Of a stretch of 64,000 bases of DNA, positions 44,917 through 54,881 are shown piece by piece (position 1 is the first letter of the stretch; every line of letters starts with the position of its first letter). Below the pieces are notes generated by a model. The model was given only the letters and a program-made list of their open reading frames with translations. It did not search any database and was not told where the DNA came from. The stretch comes from Endozoicomonas sp965261315 (lineage in GTDB: Bacteria; Pseudomonadota; Gammaproteobacteria; Pseudomonadales; Endozoicomonadaceae): NCBI GenBank assembly GCA_965261315.1, contig CBDHDM010000072.1:1-64000 (forward strand). Reading direction: 5' to 3'. The position numbers and the translations under genes are program-made.

Positions 44917-46026
44917 TTACTCCCCGGCAACCAAGGATAAATCAGGGCTTACCACATCCACGTGATCGCCGGCACGGACAAAACCTTGCCCCCGGGTAAT
45001 AATTCTTGCCTGCTCTGGAATCCCGGTAACCCAAAGACGGTTGCTTTCAGACTTCACCACATCGACAGAAGTGAACTGTACCCGATTGGCTGTAGTCACC
45101 CACTTGATACCGGGCTGACCGGTTTCGTCCAGAGCCAGCCAGGCTGGACTGATTTCCAGGGCCAGAACCTCCTCCATTAACAGGTCTGCTTCGACACTCA
45201 GCCCAGCAGGAACTTTCATATCTGGGTTAGGAATAATTAACTCAACCGAAAAGGTTCGGGTAGAAGCATTTGCCTGACGGTCAATAAAACGAATAGTTGC
45301 TTCGGTAGTCTGGCCTCCAAGAAAGCGAACCATAGACTTTTGGCCTGGCTTGAAATGACTGATATGGTTTTGGGGAACATCAACACTGACAACCAGTGGA
45401 TCAAGGTCAAGAATTTCAGCGACGGGTTTTCCTTTATCAATAAAGTCACCGATCTCAACATGGCGCTTATTAAGAATTCCCGAGATCGGTGCTTTTATCT
45501 GGGTATTATCCCATTGTGTCTGAAGCTGCTCCTTCTGTGACAGCGCTTCTGCAAGGGCTGCTTCCAACTGGATAATCTGATTATCAGCAATGTGTTTTTT
45601 CTTCTGCAATGAAAGGGCGGATTGATAGTCCTGCTCAGCTTGTTTGATCTTAGCCTCAGCTGACTTTAGCTGTACGCCAAGACTGCCTTCCCGAAGGCGG
45701 ACAATTTCCTGCCCAGCAGACATTAACTGGCCCCGATTTGCTGAGATGTTGATCACTCGTGCTGCCAGCTCAGAACTGACGGTAACGGTTCGATCTGTTT
45801 CCGTTGTACCATAAAGCGTTAGCGTACGTTTCACGGGTTCCTGGGTAAAATGAGTGGCCTGAACTACGGGGATGACTGCTTTAGTATGTGTTTCCTGTGC
45901 AGGAGGGGTAATCTTGTCAGTATCATTGATATTCACGACATCGGCGGTGAGCAGGAAAATCCCAATGCCAGCCGCAATTACACCGGCGGCCAGCCACGAG
46001 CCGTTCACATTGACTAACTTTTGCAC
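44917..46026 (-). CDS. RND efflux periplasmic adaptor (membrane fusion protein)
   Basis: This 369-aa adaptor has an N-terminal anchor (WLAAGVIAAGIGIFLLTADV), a barrel-sandwich half (LTLYGTTETDRTVTVSSELA), an alpha-hairpin (residues about 120-165) and the returning lipoyl half (TQIKAPISGILNKRHVEIGD). Beta-barrel and membrane-proximal domains follow. It bridges the RND pump to an outer-membrane channel. It is the first gene of the two-gene operon, and its stop is seven bases before the pump start. Confidence 0.92.
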   Translation of the reverse strand: MQKLVNVNGSWLAAGVIAAGIGIFLLTADVVNINDTDKITPPAQETHTKAVIPVVQATHFTQEPVKRTLTLYGTTETDRTVTVSSELAARVINISANRGQLMSAGQEIVRLREGSLGVQLKSAEAKIKQAEQDYQSALSLQKKKHIADNQIIQLEAALAEALSQKEQLQTQWDNTQIKAPISGILNKRHVEIGDFIDKGKPVAEILDLDPLVVSVDVPQNHISHFKPGQKSMVRFLGGQTTEATIRFIDRQANASTRTFSVELIIPNPDMKVPAGLSVEADLLMEEVLALEISPAWLALDETGQPGIKWVTTANRVQFTSVDVVKSESNRLWVTGIPEQARIITRGQGFVRAGDHVDVVSPDLSLVAGE

Positions 46027-46300
46027 TTTTTATAATACCCCAGTGTCATTATTTTTATTCTAAGCTGGCATTCATTGCCGTGACATATGTCCATTTTTTA
46101 GCGTCTACCAACCGAGTAACTGAAGTACGTATATGAAAAATACTACGTCAGACGCCTGTTGCTCTCCTTAAGGACTGCAATTCTCGCAATATCTCATTAG
46201 AAATGCGACCAGTTTCTTATAGTTCAACAGGACGATGAAAGGGGAGGGTTACTCTGAACACTGTTCAATAGTGATCAGAGTGCTAAGTGAATGTAGTGAG

Positions 46301-47449
46301 CTAGTTCAGAGTTCTAGAATCAAGAGAAGATTGACTCTGGGAGTATATTACTGAACGTAAAACCTCTGACATTGAGTACTCGTAATAATGATGTGGCACA
46401 TGGTGATAGCCAAAGCTTGCAAAGGTTAAAACAGTTTGAATGACATGCGCTGGAGAAGGATGAGTTGTCACTTCGTAGATTGTGTGTCCTAAATGCATGT
46501 AACCAAAAATATCTCCCAATACTCCATGATCATGATCATGGTAGTGCTTCTGACCTCCATAAATAAACTCAGCCACGCCATGAGTATGGTCAATAATCTC
46601 CGCTATATGAAAACCAGCGCCAATAAAACTGTGGGCATGGCCAGCATGTTTACCAAAGCCTAATACCGCTCTACCGTAATCAATAAAATCTAATCCATGC
46701 AGTACTAGCCCGAACAAATCGCCATAGCCAATAATTGTTTTAAAAATCGGGTCCCTATACAGTTTCCAGCGGTCAAGCACATAAATGGATTCTGGTATAT
46801 TATCCTGATTGAAAATAAGAACCATCGAGTAGCTTTCACCAATATCAAGCACCATGTAATCCCCATTAATTGAGTTTGCCAACTTCTCAGTATCTTTATA
46901 AGAAAGCTTGTGTGGTTCTGGCTTAAATAGATGAAGGGTTTCAGAATTTTTTGTTGCACCAGTCAGATAGTCTGAAATCTCAGTGATATGCTCTAACTCT
47001 TTCCTGGCATGACTAATTATGGAAGGGTGTAGATGGGTAATAATAGCCCTTGTTATTGAGTTATCTTTATCACCAAGGGGTAATTCGTCATAATCAATAC
47101 TCAAAGGAATTTTAGTCTTTTCACAGCCTTTTTGTATGGTTATTGAACCAAGCTCTAACAATTCATTTAAATCTCTTTGAAAATGCCCCTGGAACTTCAT
47201 TCCTCTCAATGAAGGTGGTGTGACACTGTATTGAGTATCGCCATCCTGTTCAAACTCCAATGTTGATTCACAGCTATTGCTTTCATCAAAACAGTCAACA
47301 CGAACGTGGCCATTTAGTGCTCCATTATTCAGGTAATTTAATGATATTTCGTGCTCTTTTATACTATCATCTGGCCCCGCCAATAAACTTCCTGAAAGAA
47401 AGAAAAAGAAAACCATCAAAAGCAGTCTGCTTTTTTGAAAAGCGGTCAT
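46301..47449 (-). CDS. Secreted histidine-rich protein of unknown function
   Basis: This 382-aa protein begins with a classical signal peptide (LLLMVFFFFLSGSLLA). The N-terminal half is a beta-rich domain with two or three Cys (VDCFDESNSCESTLEFEQDG). From about residue 255 the C-terminal half is very His-rich: KHAGHAHSFIGAGFH, IIDHTHGVAEF, GGQKHYHDHDHGVLGD, YMHLGH and GYHHVPHHYYEYS. Such clusters suggest Zn, Cu or Ni binding in the periplasm or outside the cell, but no family was recognised. It stands alone between the efflux operon and xthA. Confidence 0.8.
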   Translation of the reverse strand: MTAFQKSRLLLMVFFFFLSGSLLAGPDDSIKEHEISLNYLNNGALNGHVRVDCFDESNSCESTLEFEQDGDTQYSVTPPSLRGMKFQGHFQRDLNELLELGSITIQKGCEKTKIPLSIDYDELPLGDKDNSITRAIITHLHPSIISHARKELEHITEISDYLTGATKNSETLHLFKPEPHKLSYKDTEKLANSINGDYMVLDIGESYSMVLIFNQDNIPESIYVLDRWKLYRDPIFKTIIGYGDLFGLVLHGLDFIDYGRAVLGFGKHAGHAHSFIGAGFHIAEIIDHTHGVAEFIYGGQKHYHDHDHGVLGDIFGYMHLGHTIYEVTTHPSPAHVIQTVLTFASFGYHHVPHHYYEYSMSEVLRSVIYSQSQSSLDSRTLN

Positions 47450-47579
47450 AGTTATATCCCGATCATTTGTTATTGATTGGGCTTAGAATAGACCGTCTTT
47501 AAAATGATGCAAATAAGAACGATTCTCAAGCAAAGGATATGACTAAATTACAGCACCTGTTATAAAAATCAATTTATAT

Positions 47580-48392
47580 TTAACCAGAAAATTCAGCGAT
47601 GACGGGTGCATGATCAGATGGTTTCTCCATTGCCCTGATATCATAATCAATAACCACTGATCGACACTCTTTCATTAAAGAAGCCGTTGCTAAAACTGCA
47701 TCTATCCTCAATCCTCTTTTCGGTTCACTATCAAAACCGCGACTGCGATAATCAAACCAGCTGAACAGTTTGTCTTCATTCGGATATAAGCTTCTAAAAC
47801 AATCAGTTACCCCCCAACTAAGGAGTCGGTCAAACCACTCTCGCTCTTCGGGCAGAAAGCTGCATTTTCCCGTTCTTAACCATCGCTTGGCATTGTCAGC
47901 ACCGATACCGATATCCTGATCTGTATGAGAGATATTGAAATCACCTATGACCAATACATTGGAGGAGGGAAGGCAGTGCTTTTCTAAATACCCTTGTAAA
48001 TCATTGTAAAATTTTTCTTTACTTGAAAACTTGATCTCATGATTTCGATTTTCTCCTTGTGGAAAGTAGCCATTAATCACCCTCAAGGTTTTTCCATTGA
48101 TCTCATAATCTCCGATAATAACTCGTCGCTGGGCATCAGGAAGGTCGGTTGGAAACCCCTTTTGAATATTTACAGCGGGAACTTTACTGAGTAATGCAAC
48201 ACCATAATGGGTTTTCTGACCATGAAATAATACCTTGTAACCCATTTCCTCTATAGCATTAACTGGAAAGTCCTCATCAGAGACTTTTATTTCCTGAAGG
48301 CCAATAAAATCAGGACTATAGTTATCAATGACTTTGGCTAGTTGGTGTAGGCGTGATCTCAAGCCGTTAACATTGAAGCTTACCATTTTCAT
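47580..48392 (-). CDS. xthA: Exodeoxyribonuclease III (AP endonuclease)
   Basis: This DNA-repair enzyme cleaves at abasic sites and removes 3' blocking groups. The 270 aa match E. coli XthA (268). Motifs are MKMVSFNVNGLRSRL (metal-site Asn), FIGLQEIKVSDEDFP (catalytic Glu), INGYFPQGENRNHEIKF, VIGDFNISHTDQDIGIG (Asp, Asn), LRIDAVLATASL and SDHAPVIAEF (catalytic His). It is the last core gene before the accessory region. Confidence 0.96.
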   Translation of the reverse strand: MKMVSFNVNGLRSRLHQLAKVIDNYSPDFIGLQEIKVSDEDFPVNAIEEMGYKVLFHGQKTHYGVALLSKVPAVNIQKGFPTDLPDAQRRVIIGDYEINGKTLRVINGYFPQGENRNHEIKFSSKEKFYNDLQGYLEKHCLPSSNVLVIGDFNISHTDQDIGIGADNAKRWLRTGKCSFLPEEREWFDRLLSWGVTDCFRSLYPNEDKLFSWFDYRSRGFDSEPKRGLRIDAVLATASLMKECRSVVIDYDIRAMEKPSDHAPVIAEFSG

Positions 48393-48965
48393 CGTTTCAT
48401 TTTCACCCTGACAACTCTTACTTAGTATTGTATTTACTAGTTATCGTCTGTGACAAATACAATATTTATTTAACATAATATATATTATGCGAATAATAAT
48501 ATCATCGAGATAAAACCCATCTCTCAGGAAAAAAGCACCTGTCAAGAGCATTATTCACGACAATATATGCGTAATGTATTTTTTTAGAGAATTTTTTCAA
48601 AAAGTAGTTGTCCAACACTTCAGCCAGCTTCAAAGAGGCTTAATTTAAATAGACGTCATCGTGTTCTACCTGCCTTCAGTCGTCATTGGCTGAGCTATAG
48701 ACCGACCTGAACGCTCTATATAGTGAACGGAATGACATTTGAAAGGCTGTTTCTTAACGTAACAGTTTTGTCACCCATGGCCGAAATATTTAACGACTCT
48801 GACCAGAAACTTGCTATAACAGTAGAAAACTGTCTAACATTTATTCTGGTATAGCAGTCGCCGTAACAGTTGTACAGACTAGGCTGAAGCCTAATAGCAT
48901 GGAAAGTAAACGACGCTACTAGTCCACAACAAACCTCAAAACCAACTAGAGAAAGGTAACTGCCA
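48393..48965. other. 573-base AT-rich gap after xthA
   Basis: No supported coding region was found. Bases 48460-48500 are strongly AT-rich (TATTTAACATAATATATATT). A minus-strand open frame at 48716-49126 mirrors the MarR-like gene and has no recognisable features. Around 48810-48870 there are short AACAGT/ACTGTT repeats in both orientations, which might be regulator sites for the downstream gene. The region marks the start of the accessory segment. Confidence 0.5.
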
Positions 48966-49295
48966 ATGACTTTGAAAGGTCTTATTAAATTAACCCAGTT
49001 GATGCAGGAACAGCCACTGACTGTAATCCAATGGCAAATCCTCCTTGTGGTTGCAGAAAACCCTGGTGAAACCATTACAGATCTTGTTAATGCAGAAAAG
49101 CTTACCTGTGGCACCCCGAGTGACATTGCTGTTAGTGTTAAGCGTCTAGGTGAAGGAAGGCATGACAGACCTGGTCTGGGGCTGATAAAAAAAGTGCAGC
49201 ATGAAGATGATGGTCGCTATTTCAAGCTGACTTTGACTGCTAAAGGTAAAAAGCTGGTTGAGAAAATTAAGCAGAAAGCTCGTTATCTAAAATGA
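48966..49295 (+). CDS. MarR-like winged-helix transcription regulator
   Basis: This 109-aa protein has a MarR-type winged helix: LTVIQWQILLVVAENPGETI (helices 1-2), ITDLVNAEKLTCGTPSDIAV with SVKRLGEG (recognition helix), then the wing GLIKKVQHEDDGRYFKLTLT and AKGKKLVEKIKQKA. It is short for the family (about 140) because the first dimerisation helix is reduced. GAAAGG lies before the ATG. The target is unknown; neighbours are an IS and intergenic DNA. Confidence 0.75.
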   Translation: MTLKGLIKLTQLMQEQPLTVIQWQILLVVAENPGETITDLVNAEKLTCGTPSDIAVSVKRLGEGRHDRPGLGLIKKVQHEDDGRYFKLTLTAKGKKLVEKIKQKARYLK

Positions 49296-49471
49296 GTCAG
49301 TCAAGAATATAAGGGCCTGCACGTTGTGAGAGTATTATAGAAGTTACTCTATGGGGCCCTCACCCTCATCTCTTTTAATATCCCTCTTCTCTCTTATTGC
49401 TTTGCTAGAACCCTTTTCATAGATACCTTTTTGTAACAATCTGATATGGCAAGGATTTTCCGGACACTTTT

Positions 49472-50275
49472 TTACGCTGCCTTGGCAAGTTGTTGTTCAT
49501 ATTTGAACGGTGCCAGGTAGCCATTGCTCGAGTGCTTTCTCTGACGGTTATAAAGCACTTCGATATACTCAAAAATTGCCTGATGAGCCTCTTCCTGGTC
49601 TGAAAATCCTCATGATGAATGAGTTCTGTTTTCAGCGTGTGAAAGAAACTCTCGGCCACTGCATTATCCCAGCAATTCCCTTTGCGGCTCATGCTACAGA
49701 TAAATTGATTGTCGTTTAGTAATGACTGATAGCGTTCTGAAACGTATTGGCTACCACGATCGCTATGCACCAGCAAGCCAGCCTGTGGCCTGCGTTTCCA
49801 CATCGCCATCTCCAGCGAGTCGGTTACCAGCGTTGCTGTCATCCTATTGCTCATAGACCAACCAACAACTGCTCTGGAATACAGATCAATAAATATCGAC
49901 AGGTACAACCAGCCCTCGCGAGTTGGGACATACGTAATATCTCCGACGTATGCCTGATTCGGCTGGTCCCGATGGAAGTCACGCTCCAACAAGTTATCCG
50001 CCACTGGCTTATTATGTCGTAAGTCAGTTGTTGCCTTGAATCTACGCTTTGTTTTACAAGCCAGCTCTTCCTCTTTCATAAGTCGGTTAATCCTCTGGCG
50101 ACTAATATTCTTGCCCGCTTTCAATTTTAAAAAAGAGCCAAGTCGTCTTTGATACGACGTTCGCCATAAGTTTTACGGCTTCTCTCGTGTATAACCCTGA
50201 TTTCTGCCTTCAATGCCTTGTCTTCCTGAGATCGTTTGGATTCAGGCCGAGAGAGTCATTCATAATAGCCAGTGC
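49472..50275 (-). pseudogene. IS3-family transposase OrfB, interrupted
   Basis: The DDE integrase core is recognisable: QAYVGDITYVPTREGWLYLS (first Asp), LLVHSDRGSQYVSERYQSLL (second Asp) and MSRKGNCWDNAVAESFFHTL (Glu). The frame shifts near 49600 (after DFQTRKR; the correct continuation is AHQAIFEYIEVLYNRQRKHS in another frame), and again near 50130. A TGA replaces a Trp codon in STGYYE-LSRPES at about 50255. The N-terminal part (FIRDYQESFSIAAMCR) lies beyond the nested insertion at 50797-50885. The original stop is at 49472-49474. It cannot make an active transposase. Confidence 0.85.
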
Positions 50276-50360
50276 TTGATCCTAAATTCAGCGGTCGAAC
50301 AGGCCTAAGCCACCCCAAATTAGGCAGCTTTTCGTTTTAACCCTACCGAAGATTTCAGGG

Positions 50361-50788
50361 TTAACTTGAATCAATTAATGGCAATGGCGCTATTACCTGC
50401 CCTTTTTTCAGAAATTTCGATACAGCTTTCGTTAAAATTCGGCACCATACCTGAATTGGAGTTAACTGCGGCGAAATATTTTTTATTGAATCAAAATTGT
50501 TCTCACAGTTTGCTCTGTGGCGATAATGATCAATGATCGCTACCACACCATTATCCATGCTGGTGACTAAAACAGAGTATTCATAGACTTTGATGTTTTC
50601 AGGCTCTTCAATTAAAGCCAGTGTTGTTTTTCGTTCTTTAATTTCTTTTTCCAGCCAGTAAGTTTAATGACCGACTCCTTACCCTCCCAGTGTTTATCAT
50701 ATTTTACCCAACCTCCGCCGCAGTGCGCCTGGCAGATAGCCTGCTTAACATTTCCAAGCTTCTTCATTTTGAATAAATAATGGCACCT
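50361..50788 (-). pseudogene. IS1380-family transposase relic nested in the IS3 element
   Basis: Two open pieces read as the C-terminal half of an IS1380-type transposase. The first is LFKMKKLGNVKQAICQAHCG with GGWVKYDKHWEGKESV. After a frameshift in an A-rich run (about 50640) the sequence continues with LALIEEPENIKVYEYSVLVT and SMDNGVVAIIDHYRHRANCE plus NNFDSIKN. An internal deletion then joins this to ILTKAVSKFLKKGQVIAPLP at the extreme C-terminus. The N-terminal half is absent. The relic interrupts IS3 orfB between AAMCR and GSSTGYYE. Confidence 0.78.
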
Positions 50789-50841
50789 GCACATGGCTGC
50801 GATGCTGAAGCTCTCCTGGTAGTCTCTGATGAATTTGAATC

Positions 50842-51138
50842 TCAGAGACTTTCTCGCGCAAAGAAGGCTGCCGCCTTTTTTAAAATGGAATGCTCCTCTT
50901 TCAGTCGTGCATTCTCTTTGCGCAAACGTTTCAGTTCGTCGTATACATGCTCATCATTCTTTTCGGCCTTGCCAAATGTTTTAGGCCGATGATACTTACC
51001 AATCCAGGTATGCAGGGTGTTCACGTTAACACCGAGATCGCTGGCTGTTTCAGTGACTGGCTGATCGGATTCTACAGCCAGTTTCACAGCAGATGCCTTG
51101 AACTCCGCTGTATAGGTTTTTGACTTCTTTTCTGACAT
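50842..51138 (-). CDS. IS3-family OrfA (HTH) protein
   Basis: This 98-aa protein starts with SEKKSKTYTAEFKASAVKLA, an HTH typical of IS3 OrfA (TASDLGVNVNTLHTWIGKYH). It ends with a leucine-zipper helix (DELKRLRKENARLKEEHSIL, then KKAAAFFARESL). OrfB would normally be produced by frameshifting from its 3' end, but OrfB is broken here. Confidence 0.9.
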   Translation of the reverse strand: MSEKKSKTYTAEFKASAVKLAVESDQPVTETASDLGVNVNTLHTWIGKYHRPKTFGKAEKNDEHVYDELKRLRKENARLKEEHSILKKAAAFFARESL

Positions 51139-51275
51139 CTGGACACACCTTAAGGGGCTTTGATATTACCCGTGTTTGTGTGTCCGGAAAACTATAACCA
51201 CTCCATATTGATGGTAATCAACTTATCGGGAATTGCTGGCGAATCGGGCAGACATGTTTTTGCAGAAAAACCTGT

Positions 51276-52577
51276 TTACTTAATCACTGGCCAGAAGGCA
51301 CTATTCCAGAGATTCGCAGCTTCATCAACAGATATCATGAGCATTTTAGCCATTTCATCCTGAATAAACTTTTTTGTAGGAAATTGTGCATTATATATAA
51401 CTCTAATCTTTTCTGCTCTTGTACCATTTTCAAGCACTTCATTCACTTCCTTTTTTAATTCAAGCAATCCATTTATTTTGGGAATAACTACCTTTTCAAA
51501 ATCATTAGCAATTACGTATTTGGACAAAAATTTCCCCAAGTGCGCTACTTCATGAACACTAAATGAAACGTCCTGTGTACGACCTCTTATTAATAGCTCA
51601 TATAAAATACATATTCGTGCCATACAACACTTAACTGCTGTTTTCTCGATACCAAGAGCAAGCAACTTTTCCTGGATCTTAACCCTTTTTGTTAAATACA
51701 ACCTCTGACAAAACCTGATGATATCCTCACTTATTTCCTGCTTATATTGAGGAATATCAGGTGTCTCAATCTTTATTTCTTCGTCAGGAAGGCTGCTCAT
51801 GGAAAGGCCATGATCAATACCAACTGCTCGATCTCCTGATATCAATATATTATTCAAATGCCTATCTTGATTTCCAATAATAATATCCAAAATAGCCAGT
51901 CTCGCCAGATCTTCTTTATCAATAAAATCGACTCTCTCCCTTTGAATTATTTTCCTACCCATGGGAGTTGCATCAGGGACAAATTTCTGACAAGAACCAA
52001 GTGAATCCAACTCCCAAATGAATGTTTCTGGAACAGGAAAAAATTGTTCATCATCAAACAGCATAGGTACAACTTCACGAAGATAGAATTTACCTGCTGG
52101 AATTCCATAACTGAGAACTTCGCCATTTCGACCTAGTGCAGATTCACCATTAGAAGGTTTAAAGATAAATCGAGGCTGATTTTTGGTATCCCTGAGGATA
52201 ATGCAGGTATTCACACCTTCAAGAATTTCAGATTTAACGCCACCCTCATCAGCAAGACATTTTTTCAACAGTTTCACTGCTGGCTTGGATAGAAATGTAT
52301 TTTGATATGCCCTATTTTGCTCACTATCGGATGAACTAGCATGATTTGAATTATCGGATACATAGCCATCATCAGCCTCATTCCTGCGATGAGGAACGGT
52401 ATTGTTTTGGATTTGATATTCACCTATTGATCTGTTGGTTACTCTTTCATCTTCAGGCTCTAGATGAGTAGGAATTAATTTTTTTTTTGCCTGTGGTGAG
52501 TTTAATTCGTCTGAATCAAACCTATTACGCTTTATACCATTCGGCCTATTTATACCATCCATTGCTATACAATTCAC
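51276..52577 (-). CDS. PI3/PI4-kinase-like protein, candidate effector
   Basis: This 433-aa protein has a disordered, polar N-terminus (about 1-90, with a basic patch AKKKLIP). It is followed by a lipid-kinase-like domain. The ATP-binding lysine motif is FIFKPSNGE (K140), the catalytic loop GNQDRHLNNILI (235-246) and the metal motif IDHGLS (254-259). This DRHxxN...DHG order is that of the PI3/4-kinase and actin-fragmin-kinase group rather than typical protein kinases. No signal peptide is seen, and a type III or IV secreted effector is an inference. The sequence is AT-rich compared with the core genes. Confidence 0.75.
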   Translation of the reverse strand: MNCIAMDGINRPNGIKRNRFDSDELNSPQAKKKLIPTHLEPEDERVTNRSIGEYQIQNNTVPHRRNEADDGYVSDNSNHASSSDSEQNRAYQNTFLSKPAVKLLKKCLADEGGVKSEILEGVNTCIILRDTKNQPRFIFKPSNGESALGRNGEVLSYGIPAGKFYLREVVPMLFDDEQFFPVPETFIWELDSLGSCQKFVPDATPMGRKIIQRERVDFIDKEDLARLAILDIIIGNQDRHLNNILISGDRAVGIDHGLSMSSLPDEEIKIETPDIPQYKQEISEDIIRFCQRLYLTKRVKIQEKLLALGIEKTAVKCCMARICILYELLIRGRTQDVSFSVHEVAHLGKFLSKYVIANDFEKVVIPKINGLLELKKEVNEVLENGTRAEKIRVIYNAQFPTKKFIQDEMAKMLMISVDEAANLWNSAFWPVIK

Positions 52578-52678
52578 TTATTAAAATAGTCTTCAAATCC
52601 TCTTGCTTATTAGTCGACACATCTAAAAAGTACTTTAATCCATGCAATAGAACAGAATTAAAAACAGAGCAAACAAGA

Positions 52679-52702
52679 CCCTCTGCAGTTACCTGCAGAG
52701 GG
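52679..52702 (-). terminator. Terminator downstream of the dmsC remnant
   Basis: CCCTCTGCAG (52679-52688) pairs perfectly with CTGCAGAGGG (52693-52702) around a four-base loop. On the minus strand a T-rich stretch (TCTTGTTTGCTCTGTTTTTA) follows. It is 11 bases past the dmsC stop. Confidence 0.75.
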
Positions 52703-52850
52703 AAGGGAAGAGTTACATCCCGCTGGCAAACATATGCAGGTCGTAGAAGAAAATACGACCACACAATTCAGCCGTCAGTACCAGAACGGTGCTCACTGCT
52801 GCCAGACCAACTGCAGAGTTATTGCCGCGGGTTGCAGCAATCACCCAAAC

Positions 52851-54339
52851 CAATGGCACTGACTTAAGGCTAAAGGTCAATAAAATCAGGGCTTGCCCGA
52901 AAGAGAGCGACTATAAAAAGTCGTGATATTCCAACCTCCGAGCAAGCCATGACCAAGTGTAGTCCAGAGTTCCTTTCACTCGCTGATGACTGTCTTCAGC
53001 AATTTGCACAAATAGACAATGATGACCTGTCTTCTGTCCTTTCTTCAGATGATCTCAGTGCGTTCCAGGCCCATTACCCAAACTCCAGAAGTCGTGATTT
53101 CCCTCCAGTCAAGACGTTAACGCTCTTCATGCGACAAGTCGCCAGTGATACCAAGTCATGTCGGCATGCCTTGATTGATGAAGCCAGAGATCAGGCTGCC
53201 ATGGATAGAAAACCATCCAATACTCATACCAGTGCCTACTGTAAGGCTCGCAAGCGATTAACGGAGTCATCCATTAAGGCATTGATGTGTCAATCAGGCG
53301 TTAAACTTGATAAAGCCAGCCCAGACTCCTGGCTATGGCACCAGCGGCGTGTTCTGCTCACTGATGGATCAACCCTTCTGATGCCAGATACAGCTGAAAA
53401 CCAAAAGGTTTATCCTCAGCTGAAATCCCAAAAAAAGGGTGCGGATTTCCCATACTAAGAATCCTTGTTTTGATGAGTCTTGGTAGCGGTGCATTACTGG
53501 ATTTTGAAGTGGCGCCCTATGAAGGCAAAGAAACGGGTGAGCAGGCCTTGCTCAGGAAATTATTAAGCCATTTGAACGACGGCGATATTCTTCTTGGTGA
53601 TGCGAATTTTGAAAATTACTTTCTGTTGGCTCTTTTGCTCCAGGTGAAGGCGGATGTGGTTTTCGAGAAAAACGGCTCCCGAAAGCTGGATTTCAGAAAG
53701 TGCTACAAGAAGCTGAACAGCAAAGATGGATTATTCAAGCTACAGCGACCTGTACGCCCTGAATGGATGAGTCAGGAATTATATGATCAGATGCCTGAAG
53801 AACTCATTATCCGGGCTGTTAAGAACAAACGCCGCACAATAGTTACGACAATGCTTGATGCTGAAACTTATCCAAGAACTGAAATTATTGCTCTGTACCT
53901 CAAGCGCTGGAATGTAGAACTTGATTTTGATGCAATAAAAACGACGATGAAAATGGATATGCTTCGTTGCAAAAGTCCTGAAATGGTGCGTAAAGAAATT
54001 TGTATAAATCTTCTTGATTTCAACCTGATAAAGTCGTTAATGGGGAGGGCCGCGCAGTATATCGGGAAAAAGCCGAGAGAAATCAGCTTTAAAGCGGCAC
54101 AGGAGACCCTTGTTTCGTTTCATCAAACATTACTGATGGCACCAGTTGATTCATTGGAAAGAAAGGTCAACAGTATGCTGAAAATTATTAGTCAGCACAT
54201 TGTAGCCAATCGTCCGGGAAGATCAGAACCACGAGCGGTAAAAAGACGACCAAAGCCACATCAGAGGTTGCAGCACTCAAGATCACAAGCCCGGAGGCTC
54301 AATAAATACAAGGGGTAGGGCCTTAAGTCAGTGCCATTG
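52851..54339 (+). mobile_element. IS4-type insertion sequence with 11-bp target duplication
   Basis: The 1489-bp element has perfect 19-bp ends: CAATGGCACTGACTTAAGG at the left and its reverse complement at 54321-54339. It is flanked by the direct repeat ATCACCCAAAC (52840-52850 and 54340-54350). The 11-bp duplication and YREK-like transposase motif indicate the IS4 family. It interrupts dmsC. Confidence 0.93.
52949..54318 (+). pseudogene. IS4-family transposase with one frameshift
   Basis: The first 165 codons (from ATG 52949) contain LADDCLQQFAQIDNDDLSSV, RQVASDTKSCRHALIDEARD and the first catalytic Asp in VLLTDGSTLLMPDT. The frame breaks after SQKKGA. Adding one G near 53443 gives GFPILRILVLMSLGSGALLD and continues to 54318. 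The second part carries the second Asp (LLGDANFENY) and the YREK-like signature YLKRWNVELDFDAIKTTMKM. So the element is complete except for a single-base deletion, and this copy is probably not autonomous. Confidence 0.9.
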
Positions 54340-54881
54340 ATCACCCAAACACCGAGACCGGCAAACAGCAGACCGAGACGAGCCAGCATCAGACTACCGT
54401 GGTAGTCAAACAGACCCAGTGGGTTAGCAGGCAGGTCTACCTGCCCCAGCCAGAACAGGTACAGCGGGTATCCCACCAGAACCAGGCCCAGGGTGATAAA
54501 GCCCAGGGTAGCCAGTGCACGATCCGTGTTTTTCTGGAACGCACCCAGCTTGGCAGACTGGCTTCTCAGCAGCAGCGCCGCAGCAGGAATACCCACCACA
54601 AATGCGGTCATCACAAACTGGAAGATAGTCCAGCCGCTATTCCATGCCGGTACGGTAGCCAGTGTGTAAACATTGGCAATCGCCAGCAGCAGAACACCCA
54701 GACCCATGGCGCCGGCCAGCACCAGCTTCTGCAGCTTGGGCAGAATACCGAAATGGGACATGGCTACGTACGTGAAGACAGCACCACCAAACAGGGAGGT
54801 GGTCATAATCTCAACACTCAATGCAGACAAGTGTTCCAGACCAAAAATCACGTTCATGGCACGGAATGGCTGACCCAGGCG

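Larger units (their letters stand above)
49456..51191 (-). mobile_element. IS3-family element, decayed and carrying a nested IS1380 relic
   Basis: The terminal repeats are TTTTCCGGACAC (49456-49467) and GTGTCCGGAAAA (51180-51191). orfA is intact, but orfB is broken by several frameshifts, a stop and a foreign insertion of about 0.5 kb (roughly 50281-50796). I could not identify a target duplication with confidence. Total length 1736 bp. Confidence 0.8.
52713..54881 (-). pseudogene. dmsC: Anaerobic DMSO reductase membrane anchor DmsC, broken by two IS copies
   Basis: The central part of DmsC lies at 54340-54881: QPFRAMNVIFGLEHLSALSV, then multiple membrane helices to LLFAGLGVWVI. The reading frame continues after an IS at 52850-52713 as AATRGNNSAVGLAAVSTVLV and ELCGRIFFYDLHMFASGM, then stop. 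Removing the IS (52851-54339) and one copy of the ATCACCCAAAC duplication rejoins the two parts exactly in frame. The N-terminal 35-40 residues are missing because a second copy of the same IS starts at 54882. DmsC would anchor DmsAB and pass quinol electrons; no dmsA or dmsB is in the window. Confidence 0.85.

Noticed and set aside
48716..49126. 136-codon minus-strand frame overlapping the MarR-like gene
   Set aside because: The plus-strand MarR-like protein has clear winged-helix motifs; this frame has none.
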